Below are positions 24,904 through 33,553 of a stretch of 64,000 nt of DNA, piece by piece; within the stretch, counting starts at the first letter, position 1, and each line of letters starts with the position of its first letter. The notes beneath the pieces were generated by a model, which made no database searches, was not told where the DNA came from, and saw only the letters and a program-made list of their open reading frames with translations. A program made the translations under genes and the position numbers. The DNA comes from Halorubrum depositum (GTDB lineage: Archaea; Halobacteriota; Halobacteria; Halobacteriales; Haloferacaceae), in contig NZ_VCNM01000001.1 in NCBI RefSeq assembly GCF_007671725.1, forward strand, positions 806,001 to 870,000, written 5' to 3'.

Positions 24904-25788
24904 ATGGAGACCCGCCCGCTCGGCGACACCGGCCACGAAAGCACCGTCATGACGTTCGGCGCCATCGCGCTCAACTGGCTCGAACAGGAGGGCGCGAACC
25001 AGCTGGTCGAACACGTCCTCGACTACGGCGTCAACCACTTCGACGTGGCGCCGGAGTACGGCGACGCGGAGCTGAAGCTCGGCCCGAAGCTCCGACAGCA
25101 CCGCGAGGAGATCTTCCTCGGCTGTAAGACCCAGGAGCGAACGTACGAGGGCGCGTGGCGCAAGCTCGAGCGATCGCTGAACCGCCTCGGCGTCGACAAA
25201 ATCGATCTGTATCAGGTCCACGGGCTCGAGTACGACGAGGAGCTCGACTCGATCACGGGCGACGACGGCGCGCTCGCGGCGTTCCGCGAGGCGAAAGAGC
25301 AGGGGCTGATCGATCACATCGGACTGACGAGCCACGGCGACCCCGGCCTCATCCTCGACGCGCTCGACCGTGTCGACGACCTCAACTCGGTGATGTTCCC
25401 GCTGAACCCCGTCGTCGCCGGCAAGGACGGCGACGAGTACGACTACGAGGCGGTCCTCGCCCGCGCCGAGGAGAAGGACGTGGGCACGCTCGGGATCAAG
25501 GCGTTCGCCGGCGGCTCGTGGCCCCCGACCGACGAGCTCCCCGAGGCGGACCGACCGTTCGCGAACTGGTACCGTCCGGTCACCGCGCCCGACGAGATCC
25601 GCGAGCGGTTCGACTTCGCCGCCGCGCGGGGACTCACCAGCGTGATCAGCGCCGGCGACCCGAAGCTCGTCACCATGATCTTAGAGGCCGCCGCGGAGTA
25701 CGACGGGATGGAGGAGGCCGCCCAGCGGTCGCTGATCGAGCGAGTGCGCCACGACGACAGCCCGGTCCCCGAACAGCTGCACCACTGA
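24904..25788 (+). CDS. Aldo/keto reductase (predicted oxidoreductase type)
   Basis: A 294-residue AKR family protein, shorter than the two others in this window. The N-terminus is METRPLGDTGHESTVMTFGA. Active-site positions are partly unusual: the usual DTA-x-x-Y is replaced by FDVAPEYGDAELKLG (Asp and Tyr kept), Lys is in FLGCKTQER, and the His region is LYQVHGLEYDEEL. The C-terminus has TSVISAGDPKLVTMILEAA. Similar proteins are common in haloarchaea and annotated as aldo/keto reductase. ATG 24904 is preferred over an upstream in-frame codon on family grounds. The downstream methyltransferase starts 8 bp after the stop and is probably co-transcribed. Confidence 0.85.
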   Translation: METRPLGDTGHESTVMTFGAIALNWLEQEGANQLVEHVLDYGVNHFDVAPEYGDAELKLGPKLRQHREEIFLGCKTQERTYEGAWRKLERSLNRLGVDKIDLYQVHGLEYDEELDSITGDDGALAAFREAKEQGLIDHIGLTSHGDPGLILDALDRVDDLNSVMFPLNPVVAGKDGDEYDYEAVLARAEEKDVGTLGIKAFAGGSWPPTDELPEADRPFANWYRPVTAPDEIRERFDFAAARGLTSVISAGDPKLVTMILEAAAEYDGMEEAAQRSLIERVRHDDSPVPEQLHH

Positions 25789-25796
25789 GGCGGCCG

Positions 25797-26579
25797 ATGG
25801 ACGTCCCGAAGACGGTCGCGACCGCGCTCGGCGACCGACCGGTGGCCGGGAAGCGCTGTCTAGAGGCCGGCGCGGGCGCCGGGAACGCGACCGCCGGGCT
25901 GCTCGCGAACGGCGCCGAACGGGTGTACGCCGTGACGACCGACCGGGAGCACGCGCGGACGACGCGCCGACGCGTCGGGGACGGCGGGGACGGCGGAGGC
26001 GACACCGACGGCGACGGGAACGGCGACAGCGACGGCGACAACGGGGCCGTCGGCGACCGACTGGCGGTGCTGGAAGCCGACCTTCGGTCCGTCCCGCTCG
26101 CCGACTACTCCGTCGACCTGATCACCGCCCACGGGCTCTGTAACGTCCTCGAACCCGCGACGCTGTCGGCGATCGCCGAGGAGTTCGCGCGGGTCGCCGC
26201 TCCCGGTGCGCACCTCGTCGTCGACGACTACGACCCGCTGCCCGACGGCGCCGCCGTCCGCGGGCTGTTCGCCGTCGAGAACGCCGCGTCGGAGCTTTCA
26301 CTCGGTCGCCCGGCGCTCACCTTCTACCCGGCGGCGTTCCTGCGGCGGTTCTTCGCGGGGCACGGCTGGGAGTTCGAGCGGGAGCGGACGCTTCTGGAGC
26401 CGGTGCCCTGGACCGAGAGCCACGTCTCCGCACACGCCGACCGGGCGGTCTCGATGGCCGCGGAGGGTCCCGAGGAGACGGGCGACGCGCTGGCGGCGGA
26501 GGCCCGGCGCCTCGCGAGCGAGATCGGATCGGAATCGACGGGTCGGATGTACGGCCTCGCGTTCCGGCTTCCGGACTGA
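25797..26579 (+). CDS. SAM-dependent methyltransferase-like protein with a Gly/Asp linker insert
   Basis: A 260-residue Rossmann methyltransferase. Motif I is RCLEAGAGAGNATAGLL (residues about 20-36), followed by VYAVTTDREHARTTRRRV. Between motifs I/II and the core SVPLADYSVDLITAHGLCNVLEP is a low-complexity stretch of about 30 residues of GDG/DGN/SDGD repeats (about 63-90), encoded by GGCGACGG-type DNA. The C-terminal half (PALTFYPAAFLRRFFAGHGWEFE) is typical of class I enzymes. The target is unknown. It starts 8 bp after the aldo/keto reductase stop. Confidence 0.75.
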   Translation: MDVPKTVATALGDRPVAGKRCLEAGAGAGNATAGLLANGAERVYAVTTDREHARTTRRRVGDGGDGGGDTDGDGNGDSDGDNGAVGDRLAVLEADLRSVPLADYSVDLITAHGLCNVLEPATLSAIAEEFARVAAPGAHLVVDDYDPLPDGAAVRGLFAVENAASELSLGRPALTFYPAAFLRRFFAGHGWEFERERTLLEPVPWTESHVSAHADRAVSMAAEGPEETGDALAAEARRLASEIGSESTGRMYGLAFRLPD

Positions 26580-26596
26580 ACACGTCGCAAGTAGCG

Positions 26597-27887
26597 GCGC
26601 TATTGAAACCCTCAACAGCTGACGCATTTTGAGCCCTCGTGGTCAGTACAGAGGACTTACAGACCAGAGTCGGTCTATCTATATCCTATTTCTGTCAGAA
26701 ACGCCCTGCGAGATATAGAGGTTCCATGCAGCACGGTGACCGTGTTCATTCCGTCTCTGATCTACCGGATCGCCTGTGCTACTCGAAGTGCGTACTGCCC
26801 AGTCGATTGCTGTGAACTACCTCACTCACTTGCCGCTAGCGCGGCTCGCTCTCAAAAAGACGTACGAGTCGTCAGAGTGGCTGCCCCGGTGCAGGGTACT
26901 CTAAGTGAAGGGCACCGAAGACGACGTACGGTTCTCGTGCGGTTTTGATGTCGCCGAAGTCATGGATCGATGTCCCAGACACTTTCCGGCCAAGATCGAC
27001 GCCATCGAGTGTCGCAGACGCGTCGCTGACGGTACGCAGGTGGTCGGCTTCGCCCCAGTAGCGGGTTCCCGTTTCGGTTCTCCCACGCAATGCTAGACCG
27101 TTAGCTCCCATGAGGCGGTCCAGCGTGAAACTGCTGACCGCGGCCCCCATCGCCGACCGCTGGATGGTTCCGGGAACGCCGCCAGCCAGCCCTTCCATGA
27201 GCCGCGTACTGATCGGGCGAGCGAGGACGGCGCTGAGTTCGAGAGTCGTCCCGTCGTCGGCCTCTAGCTGAACTTCGATACGATCGAGATCGGCGACACG
27301 CCAGTTGATAGACGCGCCCACGATGTAGTCGAAGTCGTGATAGGCTTTGACGTACTCGCCCGCAGTCGTCGGATCTACGTACATCGTCACGTCACCCGCC
27401 GGTGATTCAATCCAAATTTCCGAGTACGCACCCACCGGTGTCGGCGTCTCGTCGAATTTTAATAACCAGACTGTGTGGCCGCTCTCGAAAGCGATTCCCG
27501 GGGAAACGAACCCCTCGAACGGTCGAAGTGAGGGTCGTTCCTGTTCTTTGGGGGCCGTGTTCCGCGATCTCGTCGTTTGTGAACTCATTCTTATACTAAG
27601 CTTTCTGAGGGCATAACCGTATCGCCGGCTTACAGTTTTTGATCTTTATGAAACTCCCGAGACAAACCATGATCAAGTGTCGTCTCTCGGTATGTAGCCT
27701 CCCTGTATAAACCGATCTGAACAGTCGATCCTGCTCGGGGGCTCTGTGCAAGATACGCGCGATACATCTTGCACGGCTATCAGAAGGTCTCTCTAAACTG
27801 GTAGAAATATTAACGGCTGATTCACAGTCTTCAGCGAACATCTATTACCGAGAAGGGTATGTCTGAAAAGTAGGATTTCAACAGAGC
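26597..27887. mobile_element. Candidate low-GC cassette bounded by IS6-like inverted ends
   Basis: GCGCTATTGAAACCCT at 26597-26612 and, on the other strand, GCTCTGTTGAAATCCT at 27872-27887 match at 13 of 16 positions as inverted repeats. They resemble IS6-family ends (GGCTCTGTTG...). The enclosed DNA is visibly lower in G+C than its flanks and holds one good ORF (26872-27588), which is not a transposase. No target duplication is evident. It may be a transposon-derived or non-autonomous element, or two unrelated scars. Confidence 0.35.
26872..27588 (-). CDS. Unrecognised 238-residue protein in a low-GC patch
   Basis: I do not recognise this protein. It begins MSSQTTRSRNTAPKEQ, has no signal peptide or membrane helix, and is beta-rich with regularly spaced segments (GHTVWLLKFDETPTPVGAY, DVTMYVDPTTAGEYVKAYH, IEVQLEADDGTTLELSAVLARP), a pattern that could suit a beta-barrel or acetoacetate-decarboxylase-like fold. 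A Gly-rich central part reads LMEGLAGGVPGTIQRSAMG. Codon use is less GC-biased than in surrounding genes, which suggests acquisition. The start at 27588 is the first ATG. The 280 bp downstream (26590-26871) contains no credible gene. Confidence 0.6.
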   Translation of the reverse strand: MSSQTTRSRNTAPKEQERPSLRPFEGFVSPGIAFESGHTVWLLKFDETPTPVGAYSEIWIESPAGDVTMYVDPTTAGEYVKAYHDFDYIVGASINWRVADLDRIEVQLEADDGTTLELSAVLARPISTRLMEGLAGGVPGTIQRSAMGAAVSSFTLDRLMGANGLALRGRTETGTRYWGEADHLRTVSDASATLDGVDLGRKVSGTSIHDFGDIKTAREPYVVFGALHLEYPAPGQPL

Positions 27888-27931
27888 AACCGAACCAACT
27901 CTTCATCCGCGATGAGCGTCTACCACCGGTC
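27589..27931. other. Intergenic stretch without a supportable gene
   Basis: This 340-bp AT-rich gap holds the right-hand IS6-like end (27872-27887) and an ORF of 81 codons on the minus strand whose translation has no recognisable feature, so I leave it uncalled. A short inverted repeat, GCAAGATACGCGCGATACATCTTGC, at about 27748-27772 could form a hairpin. Confidence 0.4.
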
Positions 27932-28597
27932 ATGAGTTCGCGTCACCGGTTTCTCATCGCGGCGGTCGTCATCGTCAGTTCAGGCGTGGCGAGTGTGCTC
28001 GCCGCGCCGGACCTCCCGGCTCAGATGGCGACACACTGGAACGCCGCTGGGCAACCGGACGGAACGATGTCGAAGCCCGTTGCCCTCGCCCTCCTTCCGG
28101 GGATCTCCGCCGCGCTTCTCGTTCTCTTCGCAGTCATTCCGCGCGTCGGGCCGCTCCGAGAGAACATCGCCGGATTCCGTCCCGTGTACGACTGGTTCGT
28201 CGTCGTGTTCGCGGTGTTCATGACGGTGATTCACGGCGGGATCCTCGTGTTCAACCTCGGCTACGAATTCGACTTCACGCTCCTCGTCCTCGCCGCCGTC
28301 GCGGGCCTCTTCTACTACGTGGGAGTGTTACTCACCCACACGGAACGCAACTGGTTCGTCGGCATCCGGACGCCGTGGACGCTCTCGAGTGACGAGGTGT
28401 GGGATCGAACCCACCGGCTCGGGGGCAGGCTGTTCAAACTCACTGCGGTTCTCGCGCTCATCGGCCTCCTCTTCGGTGAGTACGCAGTCTACTTCCTCCT
28501 CGTCCCGGCGCTTCTGACAGCGGGCGTCACCGTGGTCTATTCGTACTACCTGTACGAACGGATCGAGCGCGGCGCAGACGCGGAGTCCGACCGGTAA
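27932..28597 (+). CDS. SdpI/DUF1648-family membrane protein
   Basis: A 221-residue membrane protein with about six transmembrane helices. Residues 20-50 have the DUF1648 signature LPAQMATHWNAAGQPDGTMSKP (described here in pieces: MATHWNAAGQPDG). The C-terminal half has the SdpI pattern NWFVGIRTPWTLSSDEVW followed by RTHRLGGRLF. In Bacillus SdpI gives immunity to the SdpC toxin and sequesters the SdpR repressor; in archaea the role is unknown. ATG 27932 starts 45 bp after the putative cassette end. The gene has lower G+C than average and no toxin gene is visible nearby. Confidence 0.85.
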   Translation: MSSRHRFLIAAVVIVSSGVASVLAAPDLPAQMATHWNAAGQPDGTMSKPVALALLPGISAALLVLFAVIPRVGPLRENIAGFRPVYDWFVVVFAVFMTVIHGGILVFNLGYEFDFTLLVLAAVAGLFYYVGVLLTHTERNWFVGIRTPWTLSSDEVWDRTHRLGGRLFKLTAVLALIGLLFGEYAVYFLLVPALLTAGVTVVYSYYLYERIERGADAESDR

Positions 28598-28771
28598 GTA
28601 ACCGAGTCACACAGGAGATTCAGTACGTGCGGTCACGAGTCGTTCGAATAGACGCGGGTCCAGAGTGAGTCGGTATGGAATTCACAACGAACTAGATCTC
28701 GTCGATAGAACGAGGAGTGGACGTACCGATACGGTTTATCCCCTTGCGGCGCCAAACCATAATGATTAATT

Positions 28772-29194
28772 ATGAATAAAAAGGATGGAACGGCCGGGAT
28801 CACCAGGGGTTACAAGCAACTTATGAGCGAAGCGGCCGAGGAGGTCAATACGTACTCAACGACGGACGCTATCGAGCGGTTCGGTGAGGACGGCGTTACG
28901 TTCGTCGACGTCCGCGACACGTCTGAATCGCTCGAACACGGCGAGATACCGGGCGCGGTGCACGCACCGAGAGGGATGCTCGAATTCCACATCGATCCCG
29001 AGAGTCCCTACTTCATCAGCGAGTTCGGTGACGACTCCGAGTTCGTCTTCGTTTGCGCAATCGGGAGTCGGTCATTACTCGCCGCACAGCGCGCCAAGGA
29101 GATGGGACTCGACCGGGTTGCGAACGTCGAGGGTGGGTTCAACGCTTGGAGAGAGGCCGGTGGCGCTATCGACGGGCCCCGCCCGACGATGTGA
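28772..29194 (+). CDS. Rhodanese-like domain protein
   Basis: A 140-residue single-domain rhodanese. The N-terminal helix (QLMSEAAEEVNTYSTTDAIERF) is followed by VTFVDVRDTSES (CH2A-like), the GEIPGAVHAPRGMLEFHIDP motif and the active-site loop VCAIGSRS with the catalytic Cys near residue 95. The ending NVEGGFNAWREAGGAI is the classic C-terminal signature. It should carry persulfide sulfur between thiols. ATG 28772 gives a basic N-terminal extension; an in-frame ATG at 28823 is too late because it cuts the first helix. The upstream DNA is AT-rich (CGGTTTATCC about 37 bp before). It is in the accessory patch. Confidence 0.88.
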   Translation: MNKKDGTAGITRGYKQLMSEAAEEVNTYSTTDAIERFGEDGVTFVDVRDTSESLEHGEIPGAVHAPRGMLEFHIDPESPYFISEFGDDSEFVFVCAIGSRSLLAAQRAKEMGLDRVANVEGGFNAWREAGGAIDGPRPTM

Positions 29195-29373
29195 CACACG
29201 ACCTTCGTCGCCGCAAGCCGTCGTCGTTCGACGCATCTGCTGACGTTGCGCCCTGTGTTCAGCGCGGCTTCTGAGAGACACCACTGGGCGAACAGATCCA
29301 CGGAGTCGAAACAGCCGGAACGCGCCGTCTGATCGCTTCGACGAGACAGTGGTCGGGCGTCGCCGTCGGCTCG

Positions 29374-30840
29374 TCAGTCGTCGTCGGTGGCGGCGGTCGT
29401 CGTCGCCGCCGCACCGACGCCGCCCGCGTCGGTCGGCGTCGCGTTCAGGCTGTAGCCGGTCGCGGCCATAGCGAACAGCACGAGCGGCGAGAGGAACGCG
29501 AACAGGTAGTACGGCGCGTACTCCAGCGTCGGCACGCCGGTGACGCCCGCCATGTAGACGGCGCCCGCGTGCCACGGGAACAGCGCGCCGGTCGGCGTCC
29601 CCGCGGCCTCGACGGCGCGCGAGAGCTGGTCGGTGTCCATCCCGAACTCCTCGTAGGTGTTCCGGAGCGTGACGCTCGGGAGGACGATGCTCATGTACTG
29701 CTGGGCGGTGAGCGCGTTGATGACGATCGCCGAGACGCCGGTCCCGGCGACCAGCGCGCCCGGGCTCTTCACGGACGAGGTGAACGCGTGGGCGATCACG
29801 GCCAGCACGCCGGTCCGCTCGAGGATGCCGCCGAGCGAGAGGGCCGCGACGACGACCGTGATCGTCCACGCGGAGCCGGTGAGGCCGCCGGTCGCGAGCA
29901 GCTCGTTCACCAGCTCGGAGCCGGACTCGGGCGCGGTCCCGTACATGAACGTGTCCCACGCGGCGACGAAGCCGGCGCCCTGCACGAACACGGTCGTGAG
30001 CACGCCGGCGAAGACGCCGGCGACGAGCGTCGGGAGCGGGGCGTACCCGCGCAGCGCCAGCCCGAAGGTGACGGCGAGCGGGACGAACGCGAGCAGCGTG
30101 ATCGCGTAGGTCCCAGCGAGCGCGCCCTGGATCTCGGCGATCCGTCCCGCGGGGATGGCGCCGCTGGCGCGGAGCCCGAGCGCGAGGAAGCCGAGCACCG
30201 CGAGCCCGAACGCGATCAGGGTGCCGGTCCGCATTCGGCGGATGTGCGCGTACAGGTCCGTGTTCGCCACCCCGGCGGCGAGGTTCGTCGTGTCCGAGAG
30301 CGGCGACTGCTTGTCGCCGGCGTACGCGCCCGAGAGGACGGCGCCGACCGTCATCGGGTCCGGGACGCCGAGCCCCGCGCCGATGCCGACGAAGGCGACG
30401 CCGAGCGTGCCGACGGTGGTCCACGAGGAGCCGATCGCGAAGGCGACGACCGCGGCGACGACCGCGGCGGCGGGGAGGAACGTCGCGGGCGTGAGCGTCT
30501 CCAGCCCGAAGTACATGAGCCCCGGGATCGTCCCGGCGCTCACCCACGTCGCGATGAGCCCGTAGATGGTGAAGATGATGAGCAGCGCCTGGAGCCCCAT
30601 CACGAGGCCGTTCGCGATCCCGTCGAACAGGTCGTCCCAGTCGTAGCCGAGCCGGAGGCCGAAGGCGCCGACGAAGGCGATACTCCAGAGGAGCGGGGCG
30701 TGCGGGTCGAGGCCGAGGACGGCCGAGCCGACGCCGAGGAACGCCACGACCGCGAGGACCGGGACCAGCGCCGCCGCGAGGCTCGGGCGGCGGTCCGGGT
30801 CGATGTCCTCGTACGTCGTGGGCGTGAACGAGCGTGCCAT
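29374..30840 (-). CDS. nhaC: NhaC-family Na+/H+ antiporter
   Basis: A 488-residue membrane protein with about 11-12 transmembrane helices. The NhaC signatures are SSWTTVGTLGVAFVGIG, the conserved SGAYAGDKQSPLSDTTNLA (about residues 160-178), and NALTAQQYMSIVLPSV (about 375). Substrate could be Na+/H+ or, in some members, a malate-lactate antiport; Na+ export is the likely task in a halophile. ATG 30840 lies 27 bp from a TATA-like CCATATTTATGC on the minus strand. The N-terminus MARSFTPTTYEDIDPDRRPSL is cytosolic. The C-terminal Ala/Thr-rich tail is unstructured. Confidence 0.85.
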   Translation of the reverse strand: MARSFTPTTYEDIDPDRRPSLAAALVPVLAVVAFLGVGSAVLGLDPHAPLLWSIAFVGAFGLRLGYDWDDLFDGIANGLVMGLQALLIIFTIYGLIATWVSAGTIPGLMYFGLETLTPATFLPAAAVVAAVVAFAIGSSWTTVGTLGVAFVGIGAGLGVPDPMTVGAVLSGAYAGDKQSPLSDTTNLAAGVANTDLYAHIRRMRTGTLIAFGLAVLGFLALGLRASGAIPAGRIAEIQGALAGTYAITLLAFVPLAVTFGLALRGYAPLPTLVAGVFAGVLTTVFVQGAGFVAAWDTFMYGTAPESGSELVNELLATGGLTGSAWTITVVVAALSLGGILERTGVLAVIAHAFTSSVKSPGALVAGTGVSAIVINALTAQQYMSIVLPSVTLRNTYEEFGMDTDQLSRAVEAAGTPTGALFPWHAGAVYMAGVTGVPTLEYAPYYLFAFLSPLVLFAMAATGYSLNATPTDAGGVGAAATTTAATDDD

Positions 30841-30859
30841 GAACGGGTGTATTCCCCTG

Positions 30860-30873
30860 AAGCATAAATATGG
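30860..30873 (-). promoter_or_regulatory. TATA-like box of nhaC
   Basis: On the minus strand the sequence reads GCCATATTTATGC, centred about 27 bp from ATG 30840. Confidence 0.65.
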
Positions 30874-31044
30874 CTCGAAATATGCGCGAGAAAGATAACG
30901 ATCGTTCATCGGCGTCTGCGGAGCTTCGTCGGCGAGGGATCGTCGGTGCCGCCCACGTCCCTCCGTGAACGACCGTGTGCCGCCGTGTCGCGCGGATCCC
31001 CGAACGGACGGTCTTATACGCGTCGGTGGGCTAGAGCCGTCAAC

Positions 31045-32031
31045 ATGATATTTGAGGGCCTCCCGACGACCCCCCGATCGGAGGAACTCGTCGACAAGGC
31101 GTTCTCGCGGGCGGCCCGCGCGGGACGCGCGAAGCGCGGCCACGAGGCGCAGGAGTCGATGCTGCGCACCGCGGGCAACGTGCTCTCGGACAACTTGGAG
31201 AACGTCGTCGTCTCGTGGCCGGACTTCGGCTTCGACGTCGACCCGTTCTACTACGAGCTCGCCGACGCCATCGTCGACGTCGACCGCCTCCGTCAGGCGC
31301 TCTCGCAGGTGATGTGGGCCAGCCGGCAGATCGAAGACCTGCGCGACGAGTACACCACGAAGATCCGCAACTCCGACGTCGACACCGCGCGCAAACACCG
31401 GAAGCAGGCGTTCGCGCGCATGGCCGACATCATGGATCAGATCGAGGACGACCTGCGGTACATCGGCGACTCGCGGGACCAGCTGAAGGTGCTCCCCGAC
31501 ATCCGCCCCGACGAGCCCGCCATCGTCATCGCCGGCTACCCGAACGTCGGGAAGTCGTCGTTCGTCAACCGCGTCACCCGCGCCTCCAACGAGATCGCGG
31601 AGTACCCGTTCACCACCCGCGGCGTTCAGATCGGTCACTTCGAGCGGGATCACGTCCGGTACCAGATCGTCGACACCCCCGGGCTGCTCGACCGTCCCGA
31701 GGCGGAGCGCAACGACATCGAGCGGCAGGCGGTCAGCGCCCTCGAACACCTCGCGGACGTCGTCGTGTTCGTGCTCGACCCCTCCGGCGACTGCGGCTAC
31801 CCCCTCGACGTCCAGCTGGAGCTGCGCGAGGAGGTCCGCGAGCTGTTCGGCGACGCGGTCCCGTTCCTCACCGTGGCGAACAAACACGACCGCTTCGAGG
31901 CGGTGCAGGCTGAGTCCGTCGACGCGACGATGAGCGTCACCGAGGACGAGAACGTCGAGGACGTCCTCGACATGGCCGTCGAGGCGGCCGCGTTCGAGCC
32001 CGACCTCCCGACGCGCGACGGCGGGGAGTAG
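31045..32031 (+). CDS. NOG1-type GTPase
   Basis: A 328-residue GTPase of the OBG-HflX-like superfamily, NOG1 family, tied to large-subunit ribosome assembly. Residues 1-155 form the NOG1 N-terminal helical domain (MIFEGLPTTPRSEELVDKAF; DFGFDVDPFYYELADAIVD). The G domain has G1 GYPNVGKSS (about residue 168), G2 in EYPFTTRG, G3 DTPGLLDRP and G4 NKHD (about 277). It is about the size of other archaeal NOG1 proteins and lacks the long eukaryotic C-terminus. ATG 31045 starts the conserved N-terminus. hisS follows 108 bp later with its own promoter-like sequence. Confidence 0.92.
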   Translation: MIFEGLPTTPRSEELVDKAFSRAARAGRAKRGHEAQESMLRTAGNVLSDNLENVVVSWPDFGFDVDPFYYELADAIVDVDRLRQALSQVMWASRQIEDLRDEYTTKIRNSDVDTARKHRKQAFARMADIMDQIEDDLRYIGDSRDQLKVLPDIRPDEPAIVIAGYPNVGKSSFVNRVTRASNEIAEYPFTTRGVQIGHFERDHVRYQIVDTPGLLDRPEAERNDIERQAVSALEHLADVVVFVLDPSGDCGYPLDVQLELREEVRELFGDAVPFLTVANKHDRFEAVQAESVDATMSVTEDENVEDVLDMAVEAAAFEPDLPTRDGGE

Positions 32032-32139
32032 GGGAAGCGGTCGGGACGGAGGAGTCGGCCGGCGTGGCGAGCGAGCCGCCGGACCGCCCGGCGGCCCCGA
32101 AAGGATGCTTTCAAGCGGGCGGTCGCCGAACCGACGCGT

Positions 32140-33462
32140 ATGTACGACGGTCTCAAGGGATTCCGCGACTTCTACCCCGGCGAGCAGTCAGCCCGCCGAG
32201 AGGTGACCGACGCGATCGAGGACGCCGCGAGCCGGTACGGCTTCCGCGAGATCGCCACCCCCGCCTTGGAGCGGACGGAAATGTACGTCGACAAGTCCGG
32301 CGAGGAGATCGTCGAGGAGCTGTACGCCTTCGACGATAAAGGCGGCCGCGGCGTCTCCATGACGCCCGAGCTCACCCCGACCGTCGCCCGGATGGTCGTC
32401 GCGAAGGGACAGGAGCTGTCGAAGCCGATCAAGTGGGTCTCGACCCGGCCGTTCTGGCGCTACGAGCAGGTCCAGCAGGGCCGCTTCCGGGAGTTCTACC
32501 AGACGAACATCGACGTGTTCGGCTCGTCGGCGCCCGAGGCCGACGCCGAGGTGCTCGCGGTCGCGGCCGACGCCCTCACGGATCTTGGCCTCACCGGCGA
32601 CGACTTCGAGTTCCGCGTCTCGCACCGCGACATCCTCGGCGGGCTCGTCCGAGCGCTCGCCGACGACCCCGACGCGGTCGACGCGGCGGCCGCGATCCGC
32701 GCCGTCGACAAGCGCGCGAAGGTCGACGACGGCGAGTACCTCGGGCTCCTCTCGGACGCCGGGCTCGACCGCGCGACCGCCCGCGAGTTCGACGACCTGA
32801 TCAGCGATGTCGACGCCCCCGACGACCTCGACGCGGTCGCCGAGGCCGGCGGCGAGGAGGTCGAGGCGGCGGTCGAGAACCTGCGGAACGTGCTCGCCGC
32901 GGCCGACGACTTCGGCGCGGGCGAGTTCTGCGAAGTGTCGCTGACGACCGCCCGCGGGCTCGACTACTACACCGGCGTCGTCTTCGAGTGCTTCGACTCC
33001 ACCGGCGAGGTGTCCCGCTCCGTCTTCGGCGGCGGTCGCTACGACGACCTCATCGAGAGCTTCGGCGGCCAGCCGACCCCCGCGGTCGGTGTCGCCCCCG
33101 GTCACGCCACCCTCAAGCTCCTCTGTCAGCGCGCCGGCGTCTGGCCCGACGAGCAGCTCTCGACCGACTACTACGTGCTGAGTGTGGGCGACACGCGCGC
33201 GAAGGCCGCCGCGCTGGCGAGCGACCTCCGCGCGCTCGGCGACGACGTGGTCGTCGAACAGGACGTCTCCGACCGCTCGTTCGGCGCGCAGCTCGGCTAC
33301 GCCGACTCGATCAACGCCGAGACGGTCGTGGTCGTCGGCGAGCGCGACTTGGAGAACGGGGAGTACACGGTGAAGGACATGGAAAGCGGCGACGAGACGA
33401 CCGTCCCGGTCGAGGAGTTCCCGCCCGAGGAGGGGCTCCCGACGTACGAGGACTACGAATAG
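32140..33462 (+). CDS. hisS: Histidyl-tRNA synthetase
   Basis: A 440-residue class II aminoacyl-tRNA synthetase. It opens with the HisRS N-terminus YDGLKGFRDFYPGEQ. Motif 2 is RPFWRYEQVQQGRFREFYQ (residues about 105-123); the HisA-type motif is ARGLDYYTGVVFECF (about 272-286); and motif 3 is FGGGRYDDLIESFGG with TPAVGVAPG (about 296-320). The C-terminal anticodon-binding domain runs from about 340 (YYVLSVGDTRAKAAAL). A TATA-like GCTTTCAAGC sits about 28 bp before ATG 32140. The stop at 33462 is followed by a T-run at about 33524-33530. Confidence 0.97.
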   Translation: MYDGLKGFRDFYPGEQSARREVTDAIEDAASRYGFREIATPALERTEMYVDKSGEEIVEELYAFDDKGGRGVSMTPELTPTVARMVVAKGQELSKPIKWVSTRPFWRYEQVQQGRFREFYQTNIDVFGSSAPEADAEVLAVAADALTDLGLTGDDFEFRVSHRDILGGLVRALADDPDAVDAAAAIRAVDKRAKVDDGEYLGLLSDAGLDRATAREFDDLISDVDAPDDLDAVAEAGGEEVEAAVENLRNVLAAADDFGAGEFCEVSLTTARGLDYYTGVVFECFDSTGEVSRSVFGGGRYDDLIESFGGQPTPAVGVAPGHATLKLLCQRAGVWPDEQLSTDYYVLSVGDTRAKAAALASDLRALGDDVVVEQDVSDRSFGAQLGYADSINAETVVVVGERDLENGEYTVKDMESGDETTVPVEEFPPEEGLPTYEDYE

Positions 33463-33553
33463 CGGACCGGACGAGGCGACGCGACGTCCGGACGAACGCG
33501 GGGTGTCGCGATCCCTGAACGCTTTTTTGCGTCGCGCCGGGACCGTGGGGACG

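Noticed and set aside
27596-27841. An 81-codon minus-strand ORF in the low-GC gap
   Set aside because: No recognisable domain, no promoter-like element at leaderless distance and no conservation evidence; composition alone could leave it open.
29200-29310. Sequence around GTGTTCAGCGCGGCTTC as an insertion-sequence remnant
   Set aside because: It gave a vague impression of transposon-end sequence, but I could find no inverted repeat or transposase fragment to support it.
29374-30840. Malate/lactate antiporter instead of Na+/H+ antiporter
   Set aside because: Both belong to the NhaC family and cannot be separated from this sequence; the general family name is kept.
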